The notes under the pieces: model-generated
What the model was told of the DNA's origin: nothing
Database searches by the model: none
Seen by the model: the letters and a program-made list of their open reading frames with translations, nothing else
Position numbers and translations under genes: made by a program
From: Collinsella aerofaciens
GTDB lineage: Bacteria; Actinomycetota; Coriobacteriia; Coriobacteriales; Coriobacteriaceae
NCBI GenBank assembly: GCA_905213325.1
Contig: CAJMHW010000011.1
Coordinates: forward strand, 1-51,319
DNA length: 51,319 nucleotides
Direction: 5' to 3'
Part shown: positions 39,612 to 49,700 of the stretch, in pieces
Layout of the letters: the number at the start of each line of letters is the position of its first letter
Numbering within the stretch: the stretch's first letter is position 1

Positions 39612-41209
39612 TGTCCGAAACCCTCAATGCCCAGGATATCGCCAAGAAACTGCAGGAGCAGCTCACGAGCCTCTCCGCGACGGTCGATACGCATGAGGTT
39701 TCAACGGTCGACGAGGTAGGCGACGGCATCGCGCGCGTCTCCGGCCTCAAGAGTGCCATGGCAGGCGAGCTTCTGGAGTTCAAGAGCTCCGATACCGGTG
39801 AGACCGTATTCGGCCTCGCCCAGAACCTTGACCGTGACGAGGTCGGCGCCGTTCTGTTTGGTGCCGTCGACTCCATCAAGGAAGGCGACGAGTGCCGCAC
39901 CACTGGCCGCATTATGGATATTCCCGTGAGCCGTGCAATGCTCGGCCGCGTCGTCAATCCGCTCGGCCAGCCCATCGACGGTTTGGGTGACATTGTCGCC
40001 ACGCACCGTCGTCCCATCGAGTTCAAGGCCCCCGGCGTCATCGACCGTACCCCGGTGTGCGAGCCGGTCCAGACCGGCCTATTGGCTATCGACTCCATGG
40101 TGCCTATCGGCCGCGGCCAGCGCGAGCTTATCATCGGCGACCGTAAGACCGGTAAGACCGCCATTGCCATCGACGCTATCCTCAATCAGCGCGGCAAGGG
40201 CATGGTCTGCATCTATGTCGCCATCGGCCAGAAGGCCTCCACGGTTGCTAACATCCGCGAGACCCTCGCTCAGCACGGTGCGCTCGACTACACCATCATC
40301 GTTTCGGCAACCGCTGCTGATTCTGCCCCTATGCAGTACATCGCGCCTATGGCCGGTGCCGCTATCGGCGAGTTCTTCATGTACAACGGCGAGGACGGTA
40401 AGCCCGCCAGCGAGACCAACCCCGGCGGTCACGTGCTTGTCATCTACGATGACCTGTCCAAGCAGGCCGTGGCTTACCGTCAGATGTCGCTGACGCTGCA
40501 TCGTCCGCCCGGACGCGAGGCCTATCCTGGCGACATCTTCTACCTGCACTCTCGTCTGCTCGAGCGTGCCGTCAAGATGTCCAAGAAGAACGGTTACGGC
40601 TCCATGACGGCCCTGCCGATTATCGAGACCCAGGATGGCGACGTTTCGGCCTACATTCCGACAAACGTCATTTCCATTACCGATGGTCAGATTTACCTGC
40701 AGTCCGAGCTCTTCTTCCAGGGCCAGCGCCCGGCAGTCGACGTGGGTATCTCCGTGTCCCGCGTCGGTGGTGACGCTCAGACCAAGGCCATGAAGCAGGT
40801 TGCCGGCAACCTTCGCCTGGACCTCGCTTCATATCAGGAGCTCGCCGGCTTTACGCAGTTCGGCTCCGACCTTGACGAGGCTACGCAGAAGCAGCTTACC
40901 CACGGCGCTCGCATGACCGAGCTCCTTAAGCAGCCGCGCTACAAGCCGTTTGAGGTTTCCGAGCAGATCGTTACGCTGTTTGCCGGCAACGAGGGCTTCC
41001 TCGACGATCTCGAGATCGCCGACGTGCTTCCCTTCCGTGCCGAGCTCATCGAGTACATGGACAACGGTTTTGGCTCGTTGCTCGACAAGGTTCGCGCCAA
41101 GAAGATCGACGATGACACCAAGGCTGAGCTCCTGCGCGTCATCGGCGACTTTAAGCAGCAGTTCATGGCAAAGCACCATGCCGATACGACTGGATCAGAG
41201 GAGAACTAA
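39611..41209 (+). CDS. atpA: ATP synthase F1 subunit alpha
   Basis: A 532-residue nucleotide-binding, non-catalytic subunit. P-loop GDRKTGKT at 176-183. VNPLGQPIDG, PMQYIAPMAG and VSRVGGDAQTKAMKQVAG are diagnostic. The ATG overlaps the atpH stop (TAATG). C-terminal ~20 residues (KHHADTTGSEEN) are polar. Normal length range. Confidence 0.97.
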   Translation: MSETLNAQDIAKKLQEQLTSLSATVDTHEVSTVDEVGDGIARVSGLKSAMAGELLEFKSSDTGETVFGLAQNLDRDEVGAVLFGAVDSIKEGDECRTTGRIMDIPVSRAMLGRVVNPLGQPIDGLGDIVATHRRPIEFKAPGVIDRTPVCEPVQTGLLAIDSMVPIGRGQRELIIGDRKTGKTAIAIDAILNQRGKGMVCIYVAIGQKASTVANIRETLAQHGALDYTIIVSATAADSAPMQYIAPMAGAAIGEFFMYNGEDGKPASETNPGGHVLVIYDDLSKQAVAYRQMSLTLHRPPGREAYPGDIFYLHSRLLERAVKMSKKNGYGSMTALPIIETQDGDVSAYIPTNVISITDGQIYLQSELFFQGQRPAVDVGISVSRVGGDAQTKAMKQVAGNLRLDLASYQELAGFTQFGSDLDEATQKQLTHGARMTELLKQPRYKPFEVSEQIVTLFAGNEGFLDDLEIADVLPFRAELIEYMDNGFGSLLDKVRAKKIDDDTKAELLRVIGDFKQQFMAKHHADTTGSEEN

Positions 41210-41214
41210 GCCCT

Positions 41215-42122
41215 ATGGCCAACCTTCGCGACATTAAGAAGCGAATCTCCTCGGTTACCACGACCAAGCAGATCACGCGCACGATGGAAATGGTCTCTAC
41301 GGCCAAGATTCGTCGTGCCCTCGATCGCTCCAAGCAGGCCGAGCCCTATAAGGAGGCGCTGACCGACGTCATGTTGACGGTTGCCGGCGACGCCTCCTGC
41401 TCGGGTACCGACCCCATGCTGCAGAGGCATGAGACGGTAAAGCGCGGCCTGATTGTCGTCATTGCTTCGGACCGCGGCCTTGCCGGCGGTTTCAATACGA
41501 CGGTGGAGCGCACGGCCGAAAAGCTCGCCGCTTCTTGGGCGAACAATAGCATCGAGTGCGAGATCATTGCGTGCGGACGCAAGCCGGCCACGTATTTCCG
41601 CGACCGCGCGAACGTCATCATGCACTTTGAGGGCAATTCCTCCGAGCCCGATTTCAATCAGGCTCGCATGATTTCCTCTCATATCTGCGATGCGTATCGT
41701 GCCGGTGAGCTTGACCGTGTCGAGCTTGTCTACCACCACGCCAAGAACCGCGTGGATCAGGAGCTTCGCGTCGAGCATCTGTTGCCGCTCGACCCCGAGA
41801 TGATCGCTATGGCCCACGGTCCGCGTAAGAACGAGACCGACGCCCCTAAGCGCATCTCGTCCACGTTCGAGTTCGTGCCCTCTCCCGAGCATGTTCTCGG
41901 CAAGCTTGTACCGTCGTATATCCTGACGGTCATCTACCAGGCCCTGATCGATTCGGCGGCTGCCGAGCAGGGTGCACGCCGCAAGGCCATGCACTCCGCG
42001 ACGGAAAACGCCACCGCGATCATCTCGACCCTTACCCGCACGTATAGTCGCGTGCGTCAGGCTTCGATCACGACCGAGATTAACGAGATCGTCGGCGGAG
42101 CCTCAGCATTGGAGGAACAGTA

Positions 42123-42123
<1 letters not shown>
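41215..42123 (+). CDS. atpG: ATP synthase F1 subunit gamma
   Basis: A 302-residue central shaft. N-terminal ANLRDIKKRISSVTTTKQIT and C-terminal ENATAIISTLTRTYSRVRQA with ITTEINEIVGGASALEEQ form the antiparallel coiled coil. Start ATG five bases after atpA, with GAGGAGAACTAAGCCCT. Confidence 0.96.
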
Positions 42124-43577
<1,454 letters not shown>

Positions 43578-43580
43578 GTT

Positions 43581-43973
43581 ATGCGTATCCGCATCGTGTG
43601 CCCCGTGAGCTGCGCCTATGAGGGCGACGCTGCGTTTGTGTCGATTCCGTCCACGGATGGCGAGTTTGGCGTTCTGCCTGCTCACTCCAGCGAGATCTGC
43701 ACGATCGACCGCGGTTACGTTCGCGTTTCCGATAAGGCCATGGGCACTGTCGACCACACGTTTGCCGTGGCCGGCGGCTATGCCCAGGTTGCGGACGATG
43801 TCGTGACCGTTCTCGCCGAGCGCGCTTGCGATTTGGCGACCGTCGATGCCGACAAGCTTAAAGCTGATATTCAAGGTTTTGAAGAGAAGCTGGGTAATTT
43901 GTCGGAGGATGATGCACGCCGCGCCTACCTCTATAATGAAATCGCATGGTGTAAGCTCAAGCTTGCCCAATAG
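43581..43973 (+). CDS. atpC: ATP synthase F1 subunit epsilon
   Basis: A 130-residue regulatory subunit. The beta-barrel region has SIPSTDGEFGVLPAHSSE, and AVAGGYAQVADDVVTVLAE ends the barrel before two C-terminal helices that can brake the enzyme. Start ATG 3 bp after atpD. Last gene of the operon, followed by a strong terminator. Confidence 0.95.
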   Translation: MRIRIVCPVSCAYEGDAAFVSIPSTDGEFGVLPAHSSEICTIDRGYVRVSDKAMGTVDHTFAVAGGYAQVADDVVTVLAERACDLATVDADKLKADIQGFEEKLGNLSEDDARRAYLYNEIAWCKLKLAQ

Positions 43974-44008
43974 TCAAACGATTTAGCGTTCGACCATTTG
44001 CGAACACA

Positions 44009-44047
44009 TCATGCCCGGGATGGCCCAGCCATCCCGGGCATGCTTTT
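44009..44047 (+). terminator. Rho-independent terminator after atpC
   Basis: ATGCCCGGGATGGC and a perfectly matching GATGGCTGGG-side arm (ATCCCGGGCAT) flank CCAG, followed by GCTTTTT. It ends 15 bp before the murA start, so murA must be transcribed by readthrough or from a promoter inside the terminator region. Confidence 0.88.
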
Positions 44048-44061
44048 TGAAAGGGTAGACC

Positions 44062-45345
44062 TTGGATATTATCCGCGTTGAGGGTGGCCACGCCATCGGA
44101 GGCTCTGTGCCCGTTTCGGGCGCCAAGAACTCCGCGCTCAAACTCATGGCGGCAACGCTTCTGGCGCCGGGCAAGACGACGCTGCAGAACGTGCCCGATA
44201 TTTCCGATGTCCACGTGATGGGCAAGGTGCTCAAGGGTATGGGCGCCACAATCGATGTCCTTGACGAGCACACGCTCGAGATTGATACCTCTCAGGTCGA
44301 TTCTTGGGAGGCCCCCTACGAGCTCGTTGCCAAGATGCGTGCTTCCACCGCCGTGATGGGACCCCTGCTGGGTCGCTTCCATCGCGCCAAGATCGCCACG
44401 CCGGGCGGCTGCAACCTGGGTGCTCGCAAGATCGATATGCACATTCTTGGTCTTGAGGCCCTGGGCGTTGAGTTCGATACCGCCCACGGCTACATCAACG
44501 CTAATGCGCCCCAAGGTCTGCGCGGTACCACCGTCACGCTCGAGTTCGCCAGCGTCGGTGCGACCGAGAACCTCATCATGGCATCCGTGCGCGCGCAGGG
44601 CACCACGGTTATCGACAATGCCGCCCGCGAGCCCGAGATCGTCGATCTCACCAACATGCTCAACGAGATGGGCGCCAAGATTGTCGGCGCGGGTACGCCC
44701 GTCGTGACCATCGAGGGCGTGGAAGAACTGCATCCTGTTACCCATCGCGTAGTGGGCGACCGCATCGAGGCCGGTACCTTTATCGTTGCCGGTGCGTTGA
44801 TGGCTGACGATCGCGGTGTCGATGTCATGGGCTTTTGCCCCATTCACTTGGGCATGGTGCTCAAGAAGATGGAGCTCATGGGTATCGACTGCGAGCGTAC
44901 CGACGACGGCGTCCATGTGAACCGTGCCGAGCGTATCAAGCCGGTCGATATCCAGACGCTTCCGTTCCCCGGTTTCCCGACCGACATGCAGGCGCAGATT
45001 ATGGTACTCTCCGCCCTTGCCGATGGCAGTTCCGTTATTACCGAAAACATCTTCGAGAATCGCTTTATGTTTGCCTCTGAGCTGGTGCGCATGGGTGCCG
45101 ACATTCGTATCGAGAGCCATCACGCCATGATTCATGGCGTCAAGGGCTTCTCGGGTGCACAGGTTACCTCGCCCGATCTGCGTGGCGGAGCGGCCCTCGT
45201 CGTAGCGGGCTTGATCGCCGACGGGACGACCGAGGTTTCGGCCATTCATCACATCAAGCGCGGCTACGAGCAGTTTGTCGAAAAGCTGCAGGCGCTCGGC
45301 GCGCATGTCGAGCATGCTACCGTCCCCGATCCCGTCATCTACTAA
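44062..45345 (+). CDS. murA: UDP-N-acetylglucosamine 1-carboxyvinyltransferase
   Basis: A 427-residue enzyme for the first committed step of peptidoglycan synthesis, adding enolpyruvate to UDP-GlcNAc. GAKNSALKLM (Lys22-Asn23), the fosfomycin-target Cys117 in ATPGGCNLGAR, and TLPFPGFPTDMQAQ are diagnostic. TTG start at 44062 preceded by GAAAGGGTAGACC. Because Cys117 is present, fosfomycin sensitivity would be predicted. A single 12-bp gap separates it from the LCP gene, so both probably form one cell-wall operon. Confidence 0.96.
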   Translation: MDIIRVEGGHAIGGSVPVSGAKNSALKLMAATLLAPGKTTLQNVPDISDVHVMGKVLKGMGATIDVLDEHTLEIDTSQVDSWEAPYELVAKMRASTAVMGPLLGRFHRAKIATPGGCNLGARKIDMHILGLEALGVEFDTAHGYINANAPQGLRGTTVTLEFASVGATENLIMASVRAQGTTVIDNAAREPEIVDLTNMLNEMGAKIVGAGTPVVTIEGVEELHPVTHRVVGDRIEAGTFIVAGALMADDRGVDVMGFCPIHLGMVLKKMELMGIDCERTDDGVHVNRAERIKPVDIQTLPFPGFPTDMQAQIMVLSALADGSSVITENIFENRFMFASELVRMGADIRIESHHAMIHGVKGFSGAQVTSPDLRGGAALVVAGLIADGTTEVSAIHHIKRGYEQFVEKLQALGAHVEHATVPDPVIY

Positions 45346-45357
45346 TACAGGTTGCCT

Positions 45358-46593
45358 ATGTTTAATAAAAAGCCCCTCGCGGATACCGCCACCCGAAGAC
45401 CCTCAACTGGTGCGCAGGCCAAGATCTACAGTCGCGATAACGTGGCTCGCTATTCCGAGCGCGCTCGCCAACGTCGTCGTAGCCACACGATTCGTCACGT
45501 CGCGCTCATTGTCGTGCTTGGCGTGCTGCTGAGTGCCACTACCGCTGCCGGCCTGTGGTTTGCCACCATTATGGGCAAGCTCGGCGATTCTAATGTCATT
45601 ACCGACAATCTGCGTCGGGTTCTGGTTGACACCGATGAGGCAAAGGATCCGTTCTACGTGCTGCTTCTTGGCACCGACGGCCGTCCGGGCGAGGATACGT
45701 ATCGTGCCGACTCGATTATCCTGGCACGCATCGACCCCACGCAAAAGCAGGCGACGCTCATTTCCGTTCCGCGCGACACCAAGGTCGAGTACAAGGGCGA
45801 GACCATGAAGATCAACGCCTGCCATACCGTTGGCGGCGCCGAGGCCATGGTCGAGGCGGTCAACGAGCTGTGCGGTGTTCAGATTTCCCACTATGCCGAG
45901 GTCAGCTTCGACGGTATGCAGGCGCTGATTGATTCGGTTGGCGGTATCGACATTAACGCAACCGATGATGTTGACGACCCCGAGCACCTGGATATTAAGA
46001 TTACCGCTGGTCAGCAGCATATGGACGGCGCCACCGCCCTTACCTATGCCCGCTGCCGCTACACCTATGCCGACGGCGACTACACGCGCATGCGCCACCA
46101 GCGTCAGGTGCTTGGCGCCCTTGCCAACCAGATTCTCAATAACTTCGATGCCACGAAGATCTTTGGCCTGGTTAATTCGCTGTCCGATATGCTCGTGACC
46201 GATATGAGCGTTCAGGATATCGTGGCTACGGTCAATGCCATGCGCGGTATGGATGTCGACGGCATCTACTCGGCCAACCTGCCCTCGTATGCCGACGACA
46301 GCACCATGATCGACGGTGTGAGCTACGTCTTTGTCTACGAGGACGAGCTCAAGGAAATGATGGAGCGTGTCGATGCCGGCAAGGATCCCAAGGGTCCCAA
46401 CACCATGGGTCTTTCCGGCGGTTCCAGCTCTACGATCGGCGACCTGAACAACAACACGTCTGACGACTACGCAAACGGTACCGCAACCTCATCGGTCAGC
46501 TCTGACGATTCCGATGACTCAAGCGATTCGAGCGATTCGGACTACTACGAAGAGCCCACCGGCGACGGCAACGGCTACGAAGCCAACTACTAA
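45358..46593 (+). CDS. LytR-CpsA-Psr family cell-wall ligase
   Basis: A 411-residue membrane-anchored enzyme that transfers lipid-linked polymers (teichoic acid, capsule or similar) to peptidoglycan. Cytoplasmic basic N-terminus, membrane span at about 46-72 (RHVALIVVLGVLLSATTAAG), then the LCP domain outside: LLLGTDGRPGEDTYRADSII, SVPRDTKVEYKG, INACHTVGGAEAMVEAV, ALTYARCRYTYADGDYTRMR. The catalytic Arg and Asp residues in these blocks are conserved. The C-terminal ~70 residues are Ser/Asp-rich low complexity. ATG at 45358 is preferred over a TTG two codons earlier. The stop codon TAA abuts a long-hairpin element. Confidence 0.92.
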   Translation: MFNKKPLADTATRRPSTGAQAKIYSRDNVARYSERARQRRRSHTIRHVALIVVLGVLLSATTAAGLWFATIMGKLGDSNVITDNLRRVLVDTDEAKDPFYVLLLGTDGRPGEDTYRADSIILARIDPTQKQATLISVPRDTKVEYKGETMKINACHTVGGAEAMVEAVNELCGVQISHYAEVSFDGMQALIDSVGGIDINATDDVDDPEHLDIKITAGQQHMDGATALTYARCRYTYADGDYTRMRHQRQVLGALANQILNNFDATKIFGLVNSLSDMLVTDMSVQDIVATVNAMRGMDVDGIYSANLPSYADDSTMIDGVSYVFVYEDELKEMMERVDAGKDPKGPNTMGLSGGSSSTIGDLNNNTSDDYANGTATSSVSSDDSDDSSDSSDSDYYEEPTGDGNGYEANY

Positions 46594-46760
46594 GTTACGG
46601 CGTTTTACCAAACGCCGTAACGGCTCGACGCTGCGCGCCGCCCAAGGCGACAATTTGTCATTCAAAAGGCAGGACATGACCAGAAGGTCAATGCCCTGCC
46701 TTTTTCATGCCAACTTGTTCGCCTTGGACGTCGCTCGCTGACGTTGGCTCAACCTGCGGT
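46594..46760 (+). repeat. Long-hairpin element, copy C (complete)
   Basis: Starts at the base after the LCP stop codon with hairpin TTACGGCGTTT-TACC-AAACGCCGTAA. Then the arm CCCAAGGCGACAATTTGTCA pairs with GCCAACTTGTTCGCCTTGG; the inner AAAAGGCAGG pairs with CCTGCCTTTT, and the tip is GACC-AGAA-GGTC. Ends near GGCTCAACCTGCGG. Confidence 0.82.
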
Positions 46761-46781
46761 GCTGACTACTCCCCTTGCACC

Positions 46782-46824
46782 AAAAACCGCCCCGTTCTCG
46801 GTTTTGAGGACGGGGCGGTTTTGC
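46782..46824. terminator. Bidirectional terminator between LCP and pepT
   Basis: AAAAACCGCCCCGT and ACGGGGCGGTTTT (the latter at 46810-46822) form a strong stem with A and T runs on both sides, so it can stop transcription from both convergent genes. Confidence 0.85.
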
Positions 46825-46846
46825 TTACCTGGATTGTTCGAGTTCC

Positions 46847-48094
46847 CTATGCAAAGCGGGCGACGAGCTCCTGGAGCACGTCGGTCATCTTGACGAGCGA
46901 ACTAACCGGGACGAACTCGTTGACGCCGTGGTAGCAATAGCCGCCGGTGGAAAGGTTGGGGCAGGGCAGACCGCGGAACGACAGCTGCGCGCCGTCGGTG
47001 CCGCCGCGAATCGGCAGCACTTGGGGCTCAACGCCGCAGGCAAGGTAGGCTTCCTTGGCAACATCAATAAGCTCGGGATAGTCACGAACGATCTCGGCCA
47101 TATTTCGATACTGCTGCTTAATCTCGACCGTCACGCGCTCCTCACCCAGACGCAGGTTGAGCATCGAGGCGGCGGCATCAATAAGGTCGAGTTTCTGCTG
47201 GAACTTGGCGGCGTCATGGTCGCGGACGATATAGCGCGCTGTGGCGTGATCGACGGTCGCAGATACGCCCTCAAGGTGATAAAAGCCCTCGTAGCCTTCC
47301 GTATACTCCGGGCGCTGGACGTAGGGGAGCAGTGCGTTGAAGTCGCAGAACAGATTGCCTGCGTTGACCATACGGCCCTTGGCGTCGCCCGGGTGGATGG
47401 ACTGGCCCTCAAAGCGGACGGTCGCCTCGGCGGCGTTAAAGCACTCCCACTCCAGCTCGCCGATGGGGCCGCCGTCGACCGTGTAGGCGTACTTGCAGCC
47501 AAAGGCATCGATATCCAACAGCTCGGCTCCGTGGCCGATCTCCTCGTCAGGGCAGAAGCAAATGCCGAGTGTGGGATGGGGCAGAGAAGGGTCCTGAGCG
47601 ATACGCGCGACAAGCGACATGATCTCGGCGACGCCTGCCTTGTCGTCCGCGCCCAGCAGCGTGGTGCCATCGCTGCAGACCAGGTCCTCACCCGCGAGGT
47701 CAGTCAGGGCGGGAAGCTTGGCGGTACCCATGGCAACGGGCTTACCGTCAACCGTGCCGCAGACCAGGTCGCCGCCTTCGTAGTGTACGATATGCGGCTT
47801 CACGCCGGCGCCCGGTGCAACTTCGGTGGTGTCGAGATGGGCGATCAGGCCCAGGGCGGGCTTATCCTCAGCGCCCGCACTTGCGGGGATATGCGCGCAG
47901 ACATAGGCGTGCTCGGTCACGTGGGCATCTTCCGCACCAAGCTCGCGCAGCTCTTCAGCCAGCACGTTGGCAAGGTCAAACTGAACGGCGCTCGAGGGTA
48001 CCTGGTCGCAGTTTGCATCCTCGGACTGCGTGTTGATCTGGACGTAGCGCAAAAAGCGCTCGAGGACATCGGGGTTCGTGGTGGTGTTTTCCAT
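46847..48094 (-). CDS. pepT: Peptidase T (tripeptide aminopeptidase)
   Basis: A 415-residue M20B zinc peptidase releasing the N-terminal residue of tripeptides in the cytoplasm. IAHLDTTEVAPG (His, Asp), LLGADDKAGVAEIM (bridging Asp), FCPDEEIGHGAE (catalytic Glu and metal Glu), YTVDGGPIGELEWE and SIHPGDAKGRMVNA (dimer-domain His) are all in place. The ATG at 48094 follows GATTGGAGCGGTCTTT; an upstream in-frame ATG near 48190 overlaps the divergent promoter. It faces the DtxR-type regulator across a region with a palindrome. Confidence 0.95.
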   Translation of the reverse strand: MENTTTNPDVLERFLRYVQINTQSEDANCDQVPSSAVQFDLANVLAEELRELGAEDAHVTEHAYVCAHIPASAGAEDKPALGLIAHLDTTEVAPGAGVKPHIVHYEGGDLVCGTVDGKPVAMGTAKLPALTDLAGEDLVCSDGTTLLGADDKAGVAEIMSLVARIAQDPSLPHPTLGICFCPDEEIGHGAELLDIDAFGCKYAYTVDGGPIGELEWECFNAAEATVRFEGQSIHPGDAKGRMVNAGNLFCDFNALLPYVQRPEYTEGYEGFYHLEGVSATVDHATARYIVRDHDAAKFQQKLDLIDAAASMLNLRLGEERVTVEIKQQYRNMAEIVRDYPELIDVAKEAYLACGVEPQVLPIRGGTDGAQLSFRGLPCPNLSTGGYCYHGVNEFVPVSSLVKMTDVLQELVARFA

Positions 48095-48142
48095 AAAGAC
48101 CGCTCCAATCTTGGTCGTCGTGTGCAACAAGAACTCTAGCAC

Positions 48143-48160
48143 GGTATGCCACGGCATACC
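48143..48160. promoter_or_regulatory. Palindrome in the pepT / regulator divergent region
   Basis: GGTATGCC-AC-GGCATACC, two perfect 8-bp arms around 2 bp, roughly midway between the pepT start (48094) and the regulator start (48215). A candidate operator for the DtxR-type protein or another dimeric repressor. Confidence 0.5.
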
Positions 48161-48214
48161 GCGACGCTTGGATGGGGTAGAATCAGCCATTGAATGCAGA
48201 AGGGACGGAAGATC

Positions 48215-48637
48215 ATGGATACGACAAATAGCTCGCGCGAACTACATCTGACGGTGGCGAACGAAGACTACTTGGAGTGCATGGTTCGCATTGAAAGCGA
48301 AGAGGGGGAAACCAACGGCGTTCGATCGGTCGACATCGCGCAGCGCCTTGGCGTCTCCAAGGCATCGGTCAATAAAGCGGTTTCGGCGCTCAAGGCATCC
48401 GAACTTGTCGAGCAATCGCACTACGGCAAGGTAGTCCTGACCGATCGCGGCCGCGAGGTTGGTACGGCTATCTGGTACCGTCATCGCCTCATCCGCACGT
48501 TTTTGGTTCAGGAGCTCGGTGTCGAATTTGAGCGAGCCGATTCCGAGGCCTGCATGATGGAGCATGCGCTTTCCGAGGACACGATGAACCGCTGGCTCGC
48601 CTATCTCGAAAAGCAGGGAATCAGCGTCGAGGAATAG
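48215..48637 (+). CDS. DtxR/MntR-family metal-dependent regulator
   Basis: A 140-residue repressor. The winged helix-turn-helix spans about 14-75 (NEDYLECMVRIESEEGETNG, VDIAQRLGVSKASVNKAVSA). The metal-binding dimerisation domain is at about 80-140, with His90 in RHRLIRTFLV and Cys113, Glu116 and His117 in EACMMEHALS, the usual ligands for Mn or Fe. No SH3-like third domain, as in MntR-type members. ATG at 48215 after GGGACGGAAGATC. The next gene starts 10 bp later, so they are likely co-transcribed. The regulated metal is not evident from neighbours, as no metal transporter gene is nearby. Confidence 0.85.
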   Translation: MDTTNSSRELHLTVANEDYLECMVRIESEEGETNGVRSVDIAQRLGVSKASVNKAVSALKASELVEQSHYGKVVLTDRGREVGTAIWYRHRLIRTFLVQELGVEFERADSEACMMEHALSEDTMNRWLAYLEKQGISVEE

Positions 48638-48647
48638 CGGGATATAT

Positions 48648-49541
48648 ATGGATACGAGTTATTACAACCGCTTTGGTGCCGAGGAACTTGCGCGCCGCTT
48701 GTCGAGCGAGACCTTGTTGGCGCAGGGCCCCATGGGCAGTGTTCTGTTGAGTGAGTACGATGCCGCCGACATTCCACCGGCGTTTTGGAATCTGGCAGAG
48801 CCGCAGACCGTTTCTCGTATCCATCGCTTGTATGTCGCTGCCGGCGCGCAGGTGCTCATTACCAACACCTTTCAGGCATCAAGCTATGCCCTCAAGCACG
48901 ACCAGATTGCGCCGTCCGTGGCGGAGGTCAATCGCGGGGCCGTCGACGATGCTCGCCAGGCGCACCCGCAACTGCTGCTGGGCTCGATGGGCCCGATCGG
49001 TATTGAGTGGTTTGCCGAGGACTCTGCCGAGTATCGTGAAATCCGAGGCATTGCGCGCGAACAGGCGCACGCCTTGCTCAATGCCGGCGTTGACGGTCTG
49101 CTGATCGAGACGGTGACGTCTATCCGTAATTTGCAGCCCATGCTTGCCGGCGCCCGAGATGCCGCCGACGGCATGCCTGTTCTGGTGAGTTTTGTCGTTG
49201 ACGATAAAGGCGACCTGTTGGGCGATGGCCTCAACATCGAGGCGGCCGTTTTGTACGCCGAAAAACACGGCGCAAACTCGGTTGGTGTTAATTGCTGTTC
49301 GCTTGCGGCCGCGAACGCGGCGGTGCCCAGGATGGTTGCATCGGCGACTACTCCCGTCACGGTGCGTCCCAACGTAGGCGATCCGGTCCAGACTCAGGAT
49401 GGCCCCGTATGGCACGAGAACCCCGAAGCTTTCGCGCGCGCATGCATCGAATGGAGACATGCCGGTGCCGCAATGGTGGGCAGTTGCTGTGGAACCACGG
49501 CAATCACTACGGCCGCGATGGCCGAGGCGCTCGATATATAA
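48648..49541 (+). CDS. Homocysteine S-methyltransferase-family protein
   Basis: A 297-residue barrel of the Hcy-binding domain family (MmuM, BHMT, MetH N-terminus). Zinc-binding cysteines are in GVNCCSL (Cys216-Cys217) and GSCCGTT (Cys280-Cys281), the family's C...CC pattern. The start ELARRLSSETLLAQGPMGSV and ITNTFQASSYAL are typical. It transfers a methyl group to homocysteine from an unknown donor such as S-methylmethionine or a folate-bound methyl. Weak ribosome binding site (AGCGGGATATAT). Its stop codon is followed by a rho-independent terminator. Confidence 0.88.
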   Translation: MDTSYYNRFGAEELARRLSSETLLAQGPMGSVLLSEYDAADIPPAFWNLAEPQTVSRIHRLYVAAGAQVLITNTFQASSYALKHDQIAPSVAEVNRGAVDDARQAHPQLLLGSMGPIGIEWFAEDSAEYREIRGIAREQAHALLNAGVDGLLIETVTSIRNLQPMLAGARDAADGMPVLVSFVVDDKGDLLGDGLNIEAAVLYAEKHGANSVGVNCCSLAAANAAVPRMVASATTPVTVRPNVGDPVQTQDGPVWHENPEAFARACIEWRHAGAAMVGSCCGTTAITTAAMAEALDI

Positions 49542-49546
49542 AGGGC

Positions 49547-49577
49547 AAAACCGCTCCATACGGGGCGGTTTTTTTTA
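49547..49577 (+). terminator. Rho-independent terminator after the Hcy methyltransferase gene
   Basis: AAAACCGCTCC-ATAC-GGGGCGGTTTT with a run of eight T bases. A strong, classical terminator 5 bp after the stop codon. Confidence 0.9.
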
Positions 49578-49700
49578 TTGCTTGCATGTCCTCGGCAGCA
49601 TTTGCCCAAATGGTGAATGCTGGTGCCGGCAGGTTGCCGAGTGCATGTTGCGGGTATACCCCATGCGTACCATGATCCAAACACTGTGAGGTGTCTGCGC

